Below, one piece after another: positions 32,101 to 43,403 of a DNA stretch of 64,000 nt (position 1 is its first letter; the number at the start of each line of letters is the position of its first letter). Below the pieces are notes generated by a model that saw only the letters and a program-made list of their open reading frames with translations, did not search any database and had not been told where the DNA came from. Position numbers and translations under genes: made by a program. Location of the stretch: positions 17,907,164-17,971,163 of the forward strand of contig CM055074.1 in assembly GCA_029204045.2 (NCBI GenBank). Reading direction: 5' to 3'. This stretch comes from Tillandsia leiboldiana. Lineage: Eukaryota; Streptophyta; Magnoliopsida; Poales; Bromeliaceae.

Positions 32101-32480
32101 GTAAGTTTTATTGATCAAAATCTCGGTTTTTCACCGTTTTTCTCTTTTCCTCCTCAAACGTACGAAATTCTTGGATCGATTTTGTTTGTGGATGGTTTTT
32201 GATCAAATTTCTTTTGAAATAAGAACTCTGGGTTGTTTAGTTTTGATTATATGCTAGGTTTTCTCTTGATTAACGGATTTTTAGGCTTCGATTTCTAAAA
32301 TTTCGGTTTTAGGGCATATAATAAGGATTTTCGAAATTCATGCAATTGATCTATTTTTAAAAGTCCTTTTACAAAACTAATTTGATTCTTAGTCTCTCTA
32401 CATGATTATGATTGTTTGGGTACAATTTTTCCAATTTTTGAAAACTAAGAATTTTTGTGTTCTTGAGTTGGTTTTCACAG
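32101..32480 (+). other. Putative 5'-UTR intron upstream of ORF3 (E1b)
   Basis: GTAAGTTTT donor at 32101 and TTTTCACAG acceptor ending at 32480; ORF3 ATG 31 bp downstream. Confidence 0.6.
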
Positions 32481-32510
32481 GACACCTTCTGAACTCAAGC
32501 ACTTTGATCA

Positions 32511-33125
32511 ATGGCACTTAGTTTAGTGAGTTTCTCTTGGTTAATCCTTCTCCTGGTTTCAATGATGCACACAAGTACATCTGTTAAAAGGGAACCAGAT
32601 GATTCAACTCAAAACAAGACGAAAAACGCAGAGGAAGACAGCTCAGACTATGATGATGAAGAATGGGACGAATTTTTCAAAGATGTTCAACGGAAGATTG
32701 ATGAGGAAAACACGAAATTTACCAAAGGAAAAAGATTAATGAAATCTACCTCAACAACCAAACAATATACGAGACGGAAGACTGTCCAATGGAGTGAAAA
32801 TCAGCCTAGTAGGCCTCTCACCAGAGCTCGCTCACTCTCTGGAATTCTACAAACTGAATCTCCATGGGTTACGGGACCGGATGCCCCATCTGCATCTACA
32901 CAGCATCCATCACACACGAAAAGACAGGATACAGACGCTGCTGTATTGGAATCGCTTCGCCAGAAACAACAAAGACTCTCTGCTGCTCAAGAGAGGATAT
33001 CGAAAGAACTCCAGCAAATTTCCTCTGAACACAAGAAGATCAAGAAGAAGTGTTCAACTATCTCGACAATGCTTAAAGGGATTTTGAGCAAGCTGAGTTG
33101 TACCAGCTCCGACTCCTCCGACTGA
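32511..33125 (+). CDS. Short third ORF of E1b, intact (204 aa)
   Basis: Residues ~6-20 are hydrophobic (VSFSWLILLLVSMM), followed by a charged region with acidic clusters (EEDSSDYDDEEWDEFF), a basic segment, and a C-terminal coiled coil (QKQQRLSAAQERISKELQQI) ending in a Ser/Asp tail. The N-terminal hydrophobic start and the C-terminal QQRLS-x-x-QERI coil match the long ORF3 of E2 and E3, whose ~250-residue central domain is missing here. It occupies the env-like position of SIRE elements, but I see no envelope features such as a fusion peptide or a second membrane segment. Role unknown. Confidence 0.75.
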   Translation: MALSLVSFSWLILLLVSMMHTSTSVKREPDDSTQNKTKNAEEDSSDYDDEEWDEFFKDVQRKIDEENTKFTKGKRLMKSTSTTKQYTRRKTVQWSENQPSRPLTRARSLSGILQTESPWVTGPDAPSASTQHPSHTKRQDTDAAVLESLRQKQQRLSAAQERISKELQQISSEHKKIKKKCSTISTMLKGILSKLSCTSSDSSD

Positions 33126-33965
33126 TCTGCACCTTCCTTTTCTATTTGTGCAGGATTTTGATTTTAGGATTTAGTTTTATACTTAGTTCTCAGGTTTTAC
33201 GTTTTATTAGAACTTTTCACTCTCCTAACATTTCGTAGTCTTAACTACATTTTGGCTTTGTTTTGTGACAAAAAGGGGGAGAGAGTTAAGAGAACTTTGA
33301 ACAATGTTGACTGCATGAAACATCAAGGTAAGTGAACAATGTTTGATATGAAAACTGGATGAATATCAAGGTAAGTATTACTCCAACTTCCATTCTCAAC
33401 TTGAGGTTTTTCAGCTGTATGAATGCATGCCTCGACTAACTATTTGCTAACTATTTGGGCATGTAATATAACTAACAAGTTGATGTTCACTAACAAGTTT
33501 GTGACACTTGGTTTTTGATTGCATAGAAGATATGTTGGTTCTTAACTCTGATCAATTACATATCTATATATATATTAGTTTGTCACAAACATGTTCATGA
33601 CATTTGGTTTTTACGTGCAAAGAAGATATGTTGGTATTTTTTTGTTTTTTTAACTATGATCAGTTTACATATCTGAATATAAATGTCATGGTAAGTATAA
33701 ATGAGTTTAAACTTCATCTCTGTTTGTGGTTTTTGAATAATACAAAATTCTTGAGGTATCTAACGATTTCTTTTGTCAAGAATGATTTCTTTTTGCAGAG
33801 AGTACAGATGTCTAAGTCTAGAGTCTGTTTTAGGAGTTTAACTCATGTATTGTATTTTGGATCTCCATTGTAAATTTTTGTTGTATGGTGATAGCAACAA
33901 AAATATCTTTTTGAATTTTCTTTAGTGGATCTGTGTTTTGTCACGAAACCGCCAAAGGGGGAGAT
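33126..33965 (+). other. 3' non-coding region and polypurine tract of E1b
   Basis: Purine tract AAAAAGGGGGAGAGAG near 33269-33284 after ORF3; LTR-adjacent tract AAAGGGGGAGA near 33954-33964. Confidence 0.7.
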
Positions 33966-35301
33966 TGTTACGGAATTTGAGTTGGCGTAGTTTCGTGAAA
34001 GTCTCAAGTCTTGAAGATTGAAGGTGAAGAAAGTTGGATCGTTTAACTCAATCTCAAGAAAGAAGAATTCAAAAGGATCAGGTATGTTTAACTAAAGAAT
34101 TTGTGTGATCCGAATACTTCTTGTAGTGTAGAAACACTTGGAAGAATCTTTCATTGCATAAAAATCAAAAACTGGACTTGGGACATGTTCAGGATCCGGA
34201 TCAGGCTGTTCGATCCGGATCCCGAAGGTGGTTCGTTCATACATCGTCGCAATCCGGATCGTAGTCTCTTGATCCGGATCCCGAACGTTGAGTTTACCAT
34301 CTACCTTGAACGATCCGGATCTTGCTTCGCAATCCGGATCCCGAACGTTGATGTTTGGTGAACTGTATGAACGATCCGGATCGTAGTTACATGATCCGGA
34401 TCCCGAACCTTCATTTTTCTGGAATTGGCTGTTTCGTTATGACGATCCGGATCTCAGTTATCACGATCCGGATCGCCGTCCGTAAAATTCCAGAAATGGT
34501 AGGTTTTTGATTCTTATCTCCTTCCTAGGGTTTCTAACCTATAAATAGACCCTATGTCTTTCTTTCTAGGGTCAATCCACATAGCCGTCATTTTCATGTA
34601 TCATCTTATACGGCTATAGATCCACATATAGAGAAGAAAGGAAATCATTAGAGAATACTCTATGTTTCTTCATCTATATTGATTAGTTTGATTCTAGGTT
34701 TTCATACTCACATCTTGAGTTGAATCAAACTAATGAATACTTAGATGGTATTTCCGATCTATCTTTGATCTAAGTATTCGGCGGATCATCACCACCCAAA
34801 AACAACGATTACCCCAAAATCGGCGCGTGGATTCGCGTGTCCTTGTGGATTCAAGGTTCATTCGCTCTCGTGGATTCGGAGCGAGGCACGTTCGTGGATT
34901 CGAAGGGTGCTATTGGGTGAAGACCGTGGATTCGGTCGGACGTCGTGGATTCGACGTTGGACGCCGTGGATTCGGCGTTGGGCGCAGATCGTGGATTCGA
35001 GAAGCGTCTGGAGCGAGCGGAGAAGATCCTCTAGGAGCGTATGGAAAAGGTTGAGTCGTAAGTGTGTACGGTAAATCACCTTGTACGTGTTTTAATTCTA
35101 GTGGATTTCTGCCGTGTTATCGGTCCCGTGGTTTTTTACTCCGGTGATGGAGTTTTCCACGTAAAAATCTTGCGAGTTATTTTCATTTCCGCATTGGGTT
35201 TTTTATCGCAACGATTTTTGAGTGTTTATACGTTTACACCTATTCACCCCCCTCTAGGTGTTTCTTCCCCTATTTAGATCCGTATTATATACGACCCAAC
35301 A
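33966..35301 (+). repeat. 3' LTR of E1b
   Basis: 1336 bp, TGTTACGG...CCAACA, TATA at 34540-34547, hairpin array at about 34823-35001. Followed by TATAT (35302-35306), the TSD. Confidence 0.92.
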
Positions 35302-35306
35302 TATAT

Positions 35307-35377
35307 ATGAAAAGAAAACCGATCAAAGCACTACATATAGTCAAAAGCAACTTAAAACTTAAGACAAGGAAAGATAT
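35307..35377 (-). mobile_element. Short E0 remnant, second copy
   Basis: Identical in position and sequence to 16912-16982. Confidence 0.4.
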
Positions 35378-36627
35378 TGTGGGTTATGTTAATATGGATC
35401 TGAATAGGGAAAAAACCACCTAGAGGGGGGGGTGAATAGGTGTAAACAATAAACACACCAAATCGTTGCATAAAGAAATAACCCAATGCGGAAAATAAAT
35501 AGAGTACGCAAGATTTACGTGGAAAACTCCGTCACAGGAGTAAAAAACCACAGGACCGATAATACGGCGAAATCTACTAAGATTAAACACGTACAAGGTG
35601 ATTTACCGTAACCCTACGACTCAACCTTTTCCATACGCTCCTAGTTGATCTTCTCCGCTCGCTCCACAACGCGCCTCGAATCCATGATTTGCGTCCAACT
35701 TCGAATCCACGAAGTCCAACGTTGAATCCACGACGTCCAACCGAATCCACGGTTTTCACCAATGTAGTACGTATCGATCACACGAACGTACCTCGCTCCG
35801 AATCCACGAGAGCGGTAGCACCTTGAATCCACAAGGCCACGCGAATCCACGCGCCGATTTTGGAAAATCATTATTTTTGTTGGTGATGATAATCCGTCGA
35901 ATACTTAGATCAAAGATAGATAAGAAAACACCATCTAAGTATTCTTCAATTTGATTCTACAAGAAATAGGAGTTTGGAAACCCTAGAATCAAATTGAATG
36001 ATATAGACGAAGAAACATAGATTAGATCATGTTTTCCTTTCTTCTCTATATATGTGGATTTTTCCCTTTTTTTGGATTACCCTAAAAAATGAATGATATG
36101 GTATTTTTATAGGTTAGAAACCTTTGGAAAGAGATAAGCATCAAAAACTACCTTATCTGGAATTTTTCCGCTCGGCGGTCCGGACTGGATTAAATATGAT
36201 CCGGACTGTCGTCTTTAGACATAGCTTTTTCAGAAAAACAAGTTCGGGGTCAGGACTAGAATTTTTTGATCCGGACTGTTCATGCGATTTCAGCAAACAC
36301 ATAGTTTGGGGTCCGGACTGAGCAGAGGCTGTTCCGGGCTGGAATTCCGCATGAACTAAACTATGCTCGGGGTCCGGACTGGAATGTTCTGATCCGGATC
36401 TTGAACATCCAACTTGTCCAGTTTTTAATTTTTATGCAATAAAAAATCTTCCAAGTGTTTCTAAACTACAAGAATGTATTCGGATCACCAAAATTATTTA
36501 GTTAAACGTATCTGATCCTTTTGAATTCATTCTTCTTGAGATTGATGTATATTATCCACAATTCTTCATCTTCAATCTTCAAGACTTAAAACATTTCACG
36601 AAATACGCCAACACAAAATCCTTAACA
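35378..36627 (-). repeat. 3' LTR of E2, copy 2
   Basis: 1250 bp; repeats 16983-18235 with few indels. Contains the RRTCCGGACT array (about 36178-36400) and the mini-hairpin array (about 35674-35855) whose stems differ compensatorily from E1. Confidence 0.87.
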
Positions 36628-37291
36628 ATCTCTCCCTTTGGCGGTTTCGTGACAAAACAAAAATCCACTTAAAAATTCAAAAAGATATTTTTGTTGCTAT
36701 CACCATACAACAAAAATTTATATGAATGATCCAAATAAAAATGAATACAATAGATAAACTCCTAAAACAAACTCAAGACTTAGACGTTTGTACTCTCTGC
36801 AAAAGAAATAATTCTTGACAAAAGAAATCGTTAGATACCTCAAGAATTTAAACATTCAATAAACAATCAGAGAGATAGAGTTTATACTCACCATGACATT
36901 AATTATCAGATATGTATGAGAATAAGCAATCACGGATTTACATATCATCTAATCCTTAAAAGTTCAAATGTCATATCAAGATTCTAACAAGTTCACAAAT
37001 ATGTCAGTTATCAAACAACTTGTTAGTAATATTACATGCCCAAATAGTTAGTCAAATAGTTAGTCGGGGCATGATCAACTTACCTTCAACTTACCTTCAA
37101 AGTTCAATGTTCAAGGTGTTCAAGTTCTCCAAACTTTCAAGTTCAAGTGTTTCAAGTGTCTCTCCCCATTTTTGTCACAAAAAGCCAGCCAAAATTAAAA
37201 AGAAGGGAGTGTAAAGTTCGTAAAAACTAAGAACTTAAAGTAAAAACCTGCAAAAGAAGGCATTAGAACAAAAAAAAAAATGATGATAGAG
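36628..37291 (-). other. 3' non-coding region of E2, copy 2
   Basis: Polypurine tract beside the LTR; AT-rich sequence with tandem AACTTACCTTC-type and GTTCAAG-type short repeats near 37078-37155; no ORF. Confidence 0.6.
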
Positions 37292-38763
37292 TCAATCAGA
37301 GTCGTTGTCGTCAGAGCTGCTACAACCCAGTTTGTTGAAAATCTTCTTCACCAATTTGGCAAGAGATTTGTATTTCCTTTTCAAGTCACCTTGGGCGGCA
37401 GAAATGTGGTCCATGTCTGTAGAGATCTTAGTGATTTCGTTTGACATGCGCTCTTGTTCTGACGAAAGACATTGTTGTTCGCGGTAAATTGACGTTATAG
37501 AGGCGTCATCCTCTGAGGTTCCATGACCTGAAGCTGTTGCTGCTGCTTTCGCTGTTGTTGTTGTTGCTGCTTGTGCTGCTGCTGTTGTTGGGGCTGAAGG
37601 TCTTTTGCTCCTTGGCGGGGTTGGGGTCTCATCCGGTTGGCTTGAGAGAGACTTCACAATTGTAGAATCATTGATAGTTCCCAGACTATGCATATAAGTT
37701 GATGAACGAATATCGACATCAAACTTTCTCAAAATCCGCATTATAATCAACGGGAATGGAAGTCGCTCGGTAGGATGAGCATTTTCAACATATCTTGTCA
37801 TTCTTGACCAAATAAGATATAGAATGTTGAAATTTGATCCCAAGGAAGCTTCGGGGTGTCCAAGAAGATATAGAAATAGCATTCGATCCCAACGAAGAAC
37901 CTTTGTTTGCATGTTTGGTAAAATGTTATAGCAAACAATGAAGTTCAAAAATCTGTACTCCGGTCGAAGTTCTTTTGAAAGAACGGAGTTTCCAGCCGAC
38001 CTAGTATCCGACATGCAAATTCCATCAACAACCGTCCTCCAAGTTGTATTTGTCATAACATGTCCCTTCATGTAATGAGTCCTTCGGTTTGGGCACTCAT
38101 ACCTAGCACTTCTCCAATCAGTTTAGGAGTGATCGTGAGCTTGGTATTCCGGACCGTTGTGTTGAATTCTCTAGGTCCGTCCTCATGATCTTGAAGCTGC
38201 ATAGCACACAAATAAAAGGTCCTAACAAGATGGAGACAATATCCTGAAGTTTCAGAAAATTTGCAGACTTGTGCAAGTCGTGCTTGATCAAACAGGGTTC
38301 CAAACGCTGCAGAGCGTTCCCTGAGAGCCGCGACATTTACATGTCTCTCACCTATGCATTCTCGTTTCTCAAAATCTTTCATCCTTTCTGTGCTAATGTG
38401 AACAAAAACCTGTGGAGGTGGTTCACTCGCAAGTGGCTCATTGATTTCAATTCCTCGCGCTCTTCCTCTCTTTCTTGCAACACTTTTTCTTTTCATGGAA
38501 ATTGATTGCATGGGAGCTTTCCCTTTCTCAGCTGCAGTAGGCGGAGTTTTCGCCTTTGTAGAAGCAGGGGCTTTCCCTTTCGATGCAGAAGATGCCTTGG
38601 CTGCGGCTTCAGTCAATTGCTCCCATTCCTCGAACTCAGTTTTCGATTCATCCAATGAAACTAACTCTCCCTCGGTTTGAGTCTTTCTTGCTCTCTTGAG
38701 CTTGTTCGTTATCCTAGTGCTCACAAGTGCAGTGATGATCACAATCAACCAAGCAAATGCCAT
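37292..38763 (-). pseudogene. Long third ORF of E2, copy 2, with one frame change
   Basis: Two open segments: 38763-38068 (231 aa) and 38071-37292 (259 aa), joined where TGA overlaps ATG. Homology with E3 ORF3 runs straight across, so a one-base deletion is likely; it is in both assembly copies and so is probably real. In order: hydrophobic N-terminus (AFAWLIVIITALV), basic TNKLKRARK, a KRKSVARKRGRAR nuclear-signal-like stretch, a conserved ~250-residue domain (RECIGERHVN, TPKLIGEVLGM, EYRFLNFIVCYNILP, ERLPFPLIIMRIL), an Ala/Thr-rich linker encoded by a GCT/GTT triplet run, a coiled coil and an acidic tail. The central domain resembles the putative plant transposon protein family as I recall it; a profile search is needed. 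Confidence 0.75.
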
Positions 38764-39908
38764 TGCTGCCAGAATTTAAAACTGTGGTCCTGTGAGCTAG
38801 AACTCAAGAACATGGAAAAAATTGTTTAATTTAAAAAATTTGAAAAATCATACCCAAACAATCTTTATCATGTATAGAGACTAGGAATCAAGTTAGATTT
38901 GCAAAAGAAATTTTAAAAATAGATCAATCCCATGATTTTCGAAAATTCCTAAAATTTGCCCTAACATCGAATTTTCAGAAATCGAAGCCCAAAAATTCGT
39001 TAATCAAATGAATATAAGGCATAGAAACAAATCTAAGGTGTCCAGAGTTCTTATTTCAAAAGAAATTTGATAAAAAACCGTGCAAAAATGAGATTATAGC
39101 ATGAATTCTCTCACGTTTTGATAAACATAAGCAAAAATAGTGAATAAATCAAGTTTTGATCATAAGAACTTACTTGGATCGAGTGAAAACTAGTTGCAAA
39201 AGATCCAAATCTCCTTGATTCTAGAGAGAGAAACTCTAGAAAGCTATAAACAAAAGATTAGAGAGAATAGAATTCGAAAAACCCTTCGTTTCTATTAAAA
39301 CCTAGCCGCGGTCCGGATTGGGTCGAGAGTTCAGTCCGGATCGGCTTGGCGCAGGAAATCCCATCGTTCGGGATCCGGACTGAGTCCATCCAGTCCGGAC
39401 TTCCTGCAACTTTTTCTCCAGAAAAATTTGTAAAAATTTTAGAAAATCCAGAAAATGTATGTAAGCATTCTTGCATATCAACTTTAAACAAAAAGTATCA
39501 TTTCACATCAAAAGAAATAGATTATGCTAAATCTATTATTAATATTCAAATAATGAAACGAAAATTTACAAAAGTTATATCCTCTAAAGTTGAGCAAGTT
39601 CAAAACATCAATCACGATCTAATGAGTAACGCGTTTATCAAATCATCAATTGAATAAAGAAAATGAAAGCACTAAGATCGATAGATGTTTTAGGGAGTGG
39701 CTCTTTGAGCATCTTTCAATTTGAAATCCCACCTTATACCAACCTTGGAATTCGACAAAGTCAAGTAATTCAAAAAGCATTTTATCTAATAAACAGGAAA
39801 CACCATGCTTGGTAAACATGTGGTAGCTGCACACAGTACTCGGACGACCGAGGTGGTAGCTCTTTCCTCCATGTGGTGGTAGTTTTCACACTCCACTAAG
39901 GGATGTAA
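38764..39908 (-). other. ORF3 promoter/5'-UTR region and conserved block of E2
   Basis: Minus strand: putative intron 39173-38790 (GTAAGTTC...CACAG), TTTTAATAG near 39290-39300, four CCGG sites starting at 39310, 39333, 39372 and 39392 (steps 23, 39, 20), then AT-rich sequence and the conserved CTACCAC block (39695-39908), which is interrupted by the TL2 solo LTR. Note the TATA-proximal step of 23, the same as in E1 and E3. Confidence 0.65.
39904..39908. repeat. Target site duplication of the TL2 solo LTR, left (TGTAA)
   Basis: Repeated at 44056-44060. Confidence 0.85.
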
Positions 39909-42451
39909 TGTGGTGACCCTGATCCCCGTGTAGCTTCTCTTATGAACCGTGGTGTAGAACACCTAGTGTTGGTGTATCTGGCCCATAGTGCATCAAAGGG
40001 ATGCCACAGATGGACCCTGTGTGATATCCACTGCTGGATTGGCCTTCGGCTGCATTTGCTGAATTTTCGAAATGGTTTTGGGCCAAACAGAGATTGGATT
40101 TGGATTCAGCGCGGAAAAACGATCAAAACGGCTATTTGGTTGCATTATTTGGAGTTTTGGAGGTCAGAATCGGACTCAGCGCGCGAAATTAGCAAAAGAG
40201 CCTTTTCGGAGCAGTTTTGGACTTAATTCAGGCGGCCGGTCCATGGAGCGCGCGTGCACCAGGCGCAACGGCTGCAGGAGCGCAATGCGTCGGCACAGGA
40301 TGGGCGGGCGCAGGCCACGCGGCGCACGCGCGTTGGGCAGTGTGCGCCCACGTGCGCCGCTGGCGCGGTGCGTGTCCCCGCGTAGGGGACACGCGGCGCC
40401 GCGCCATTGGCGGGCGCCGCGCCTGGCGTGGCGCCATCCGGGCCGTCCGCCCGAAGGCGGGGCGCCCGGATGGGCGCCACGTGCCCCCGCCTGGGGTGCG
40501 GGTTGGGTCGACGCCAGGCCGAGCCCGCTACTGTGCTTCGCACAGTAGCTTCCTCCCTCTCCTTTCTTCCTTTCTTCTTCTTCTTCTACTATTTATAAGC
40601 TTATACCACCTCCTTCTTCCTCTTTTGGTGATTCCAACCTTGGGGACTTCTACAGAGGAATCACATGCAACCCTCCTTCATCTTCTTTAGCAAAGAGGTG
40701 GACAAAAGGGGCTTCATCACCATCATCTTCTCCTTGAGGCAAACACCACCATTGTTGCTGTTGGTGGAACTTCCCGTCGCGTTTCAGTGCGAAAATTCCC
40801 CTGGACTCATTTCTTGGAATTTTGAGCTCATTTTTGGTTCTAAGTTCTCACAAGAGGTAAGGCTATAATATTTGTATTCAACTCTACCCTCAGATCTCAT
40901 GTTTTTACAGAGTTTTAAGGCCATCTTTGGAACCCTTCATTTCTATCTGGAATCCTGAACAATCCTCAGTGTTTTGGCCTTTCTGGGCAGTAGGATGGGA
41001 ATATTTGGATGATTTCTGTGGGTAAATTTCCATGCCTCGAAGATCTACAATATTGGTATGTATCATTTTCCGCAGATCTGAGTTTTTATTAGGGTTTATG
41101 CATGATCTTTGGAGCACCTTGCTGCATTCGTGTACAGATGGAACTTGGTGGATAGCTCAAAGTGTTTATGGGTTTTCTCCTTCATCCGAGCATGAAAATT
41201 GGAGTTCTTTAGCTCAATTTGTATCTACTCTCGACAAGGAATCCAATGGTACCTCTCTTGCAGGATTTGGAGCACGTTTGGTTAGGTAACTTTAATGATC
41301 TTTCTAAGTGCTGTTATAAGGTTTACTGCAGTCCCTGTTTTAGTTTTGATTTGAGCAATGCACCTTGGAATGCAGATAACTTCGTGAATATAAGGTCTTT
41401 TTCAGAAATGCAAGTTGGGACTTCTTCTTAACTTCAAGGTGAGAAAATTCGCTGTTGTGATATGTGGATGAATCCCTTTGGAAAAGCCCCTAATTAAGTT
41501 TGGAAATGCTAGCAAGTTTATGTTAGCAGTTTTGGACAGCATTGTGACATTTGTTGTATTTGAATGTTAAAGGAAAATTAATGGTGAATTTTTGAGGACT
41601 TGAAGATGTTTGTATGAAAGAGGATATCTTTGCCTTACTGCTGGGAACTTCATTTTGAGGTATTTGAGGTTGCACATACTTTTTATTTAACCTTGTTGCA
41701 CTTGCCGAAATTCTGGAATTTGAATGCGCAGTGTGCATTGTTTCAGTGATTGCGCCCAATCCGTGAGGCAGATTTGGATGATTTTTGCGGCATCGGACTC
41801 CCGGGAGGACAAGGATTACTCACGCAAAAATTCAGCCAGATCGGGCATCGGATCGTCAAGATTCAGGTGGGTGGCCTTGTCTCCAAGCTTGATGGACTGT
41901 ACAGTAATTCTACTGATGTAGGATCATGCATGATAGTGAATTTATTGTGTCGCATGCTAGAATGTAGGAATTGTTTTCCTTGTTTTGATCTTATGATCCC
42001 TTTTGCTTCCTACCACCTGTTAAATTATTGTTATCTTGGAACCTGACCTAGCACCCCCGTCATATGTTGCATGTGTAACCAGACCAGTAGAAAACCCTCA
42101 CTTGGGCTAGGGTTATTTATGTTTAGACATCCACACATTATGTTTCATTCCTGGAATTAGTGTTATCCTCGCCCGGGTAGTGGGCCGAGCGGTCGGGACT
42201 TCTTTTTAGTGTGGGATGCATTTTGCACTCGTGCTTGGGAGCAGAGTGGAGTCTGGTAGATGTAGTGGATCGCTTGTCTGTACCGGAAACCGTTTGGGGT
42301 AAACGGTGTCCCGGGAGATCTTGTTTTCCCCTGTTTGGGTTGTCGCCACTGTGTTAGTGGCAGTAGTGTACCAGTGTTAGCAGGACCTATAACCCAGAAC
42401 CCTTTTCGACATACATATGATTTTAGTCTACCAATGTTTTGTTCCAAGCAT

Positions 42452-42951
42452 CGAAGGGCCGCTGGAGTCTATTCTTGTTTGATTGGACAAAGGCATCAGC
42501 CCTTCGGGGTTTGGGTAAAACACTTATTTTCTAACTATTTTTCTGAAAAGAACTAAAAATCATTAAAAATGGATTTCTTCTCGAAACAAGATAGCTTTTC
42601 AAAAAGGGTACTACTTTTAATCCTCACCCTGTGTGGGATGAGTGATAATGGTTTTCAATAACAAATGTCACCTTTTTCCTGTAAATCTTCCCACTCGAAA
42701 GGATTCGAGTGGTCTGGGTTCTAGGGGCCGTTCCTTTGTCGGGACGAAAGCCACGGGGGCCGAGCCTGGAACCTGTTCTTGTTTGATAGGGTTGTAGGTG
42801 TAGGTCTCCCGGAACTTTCGGGCCCTGGTTGGTGTCTTCTGCGTGTTGTACCGAGGTTGTTGTGTCCCCGAACTATAAGGGGTCGGGAACTTCGATAGGC
42901 GGAGCCTAGAGTCTGTTCTTGTTTGATAGGGTTCTAAGCACCGGCCTATCG
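42452..42951 (+). other. Hairpins carrying a repeated TTCTTGTTTGAT motif in the TL2 LTR
   Basis: Three copies of TTCTTGTTTGAT occur. The first sits in a hairpin with perfect 8-bp arms 42452-42459/42499-42506 and the third in one with arms 42893-42900/42944-42951; the middle copy near 42776 has a weaker stem. The second TL2 LTR (62660-63165) keeps the motif, with G-T wobble in the third stem. Confidence 0.55.
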
Positions 42952-43325
42952 GGTTTCCGAACCCTTATGGTGTCGGTCTTTCCTGTGAGTTTAGTGTTCA
43001 GTTGTGGGAGCCGTCTGGTGGACGGTGGTCCTGGCTATGGAGTATCTCCAGCCAGTGTGTTTGTGCTGTGAGCTGTTGGAGAGGCTTGTGTCTCGTGTTT
43101 CGTGAGAGCTGATCAGCTGAGTCGTCGAGAGTGCTCCGATTGTTGTGCGAGATGTTTGAGGATTGAGTCCTTCCGTTCAGAGCGTGAGCGTGGATTTTGG
43201 ACTATAGCCTGCAGTGCCACCTGAGCTCGATAGAGTGCGCGGATACCTTTGTCTTCGTTGGGGTCGCTCCCCTCGAGTGCCACGTCCGGGGTGGGTCTGC
43301 ACTTTGGTATCGCGACTTGTCGACG

Positions 43326-43403
43326 CAGTCCCTCTGACTGGGCCAGTTTTGGCAGTTACGGACACAGTCCCTCTGGCTGGGCCAGTTTTGGCAGCTACGG
43401 ACG
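43326..43403 (+). repeat. Two-unit 39-bp tandem repeat in the TL2 LTR
   Basis: Units at 43326 and 43365 each contain CAGTCCCTCTG and GGGCCAGTTTTGGCAG. The other TL2 LTR has the same two units (63533-63612) with AGTTAGTGGC in both. Confidence 0.7.

Larger units (their letters stand above)
24392..35301 (+). mobile_element. Complete SIRE-like Ty1/copia retrotransposon E1b
   Basis: Same element and same insertion context as E1a: flanked by E0 sequence on the left, TATAT and the 71-bp remnant on the right, then E2. It is very probably the same locus assembled twice. Indels crowd its first ~4.5 kb (nearest the gap); from about 28800 on, all ORFs are open. Confidence 0.92.

Noticed and set aside
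32511..33125. Retroviral envelope gene
   Set aside because: Only the map position suggests it. I see one short hydrophobic segment, no clear signal cleavage, fusion peptide, cysteine-rich ectodomain or C-terminal anchor.
2895..39622. Genuine tandem segmental duplication of a retrotransposon cluster
   Set aside because: Possible, but the repeat edges coincide with the N gap and errors grow toward it on both sides; an assembly overlap explains both facts. Kept as an alternative under the finding.
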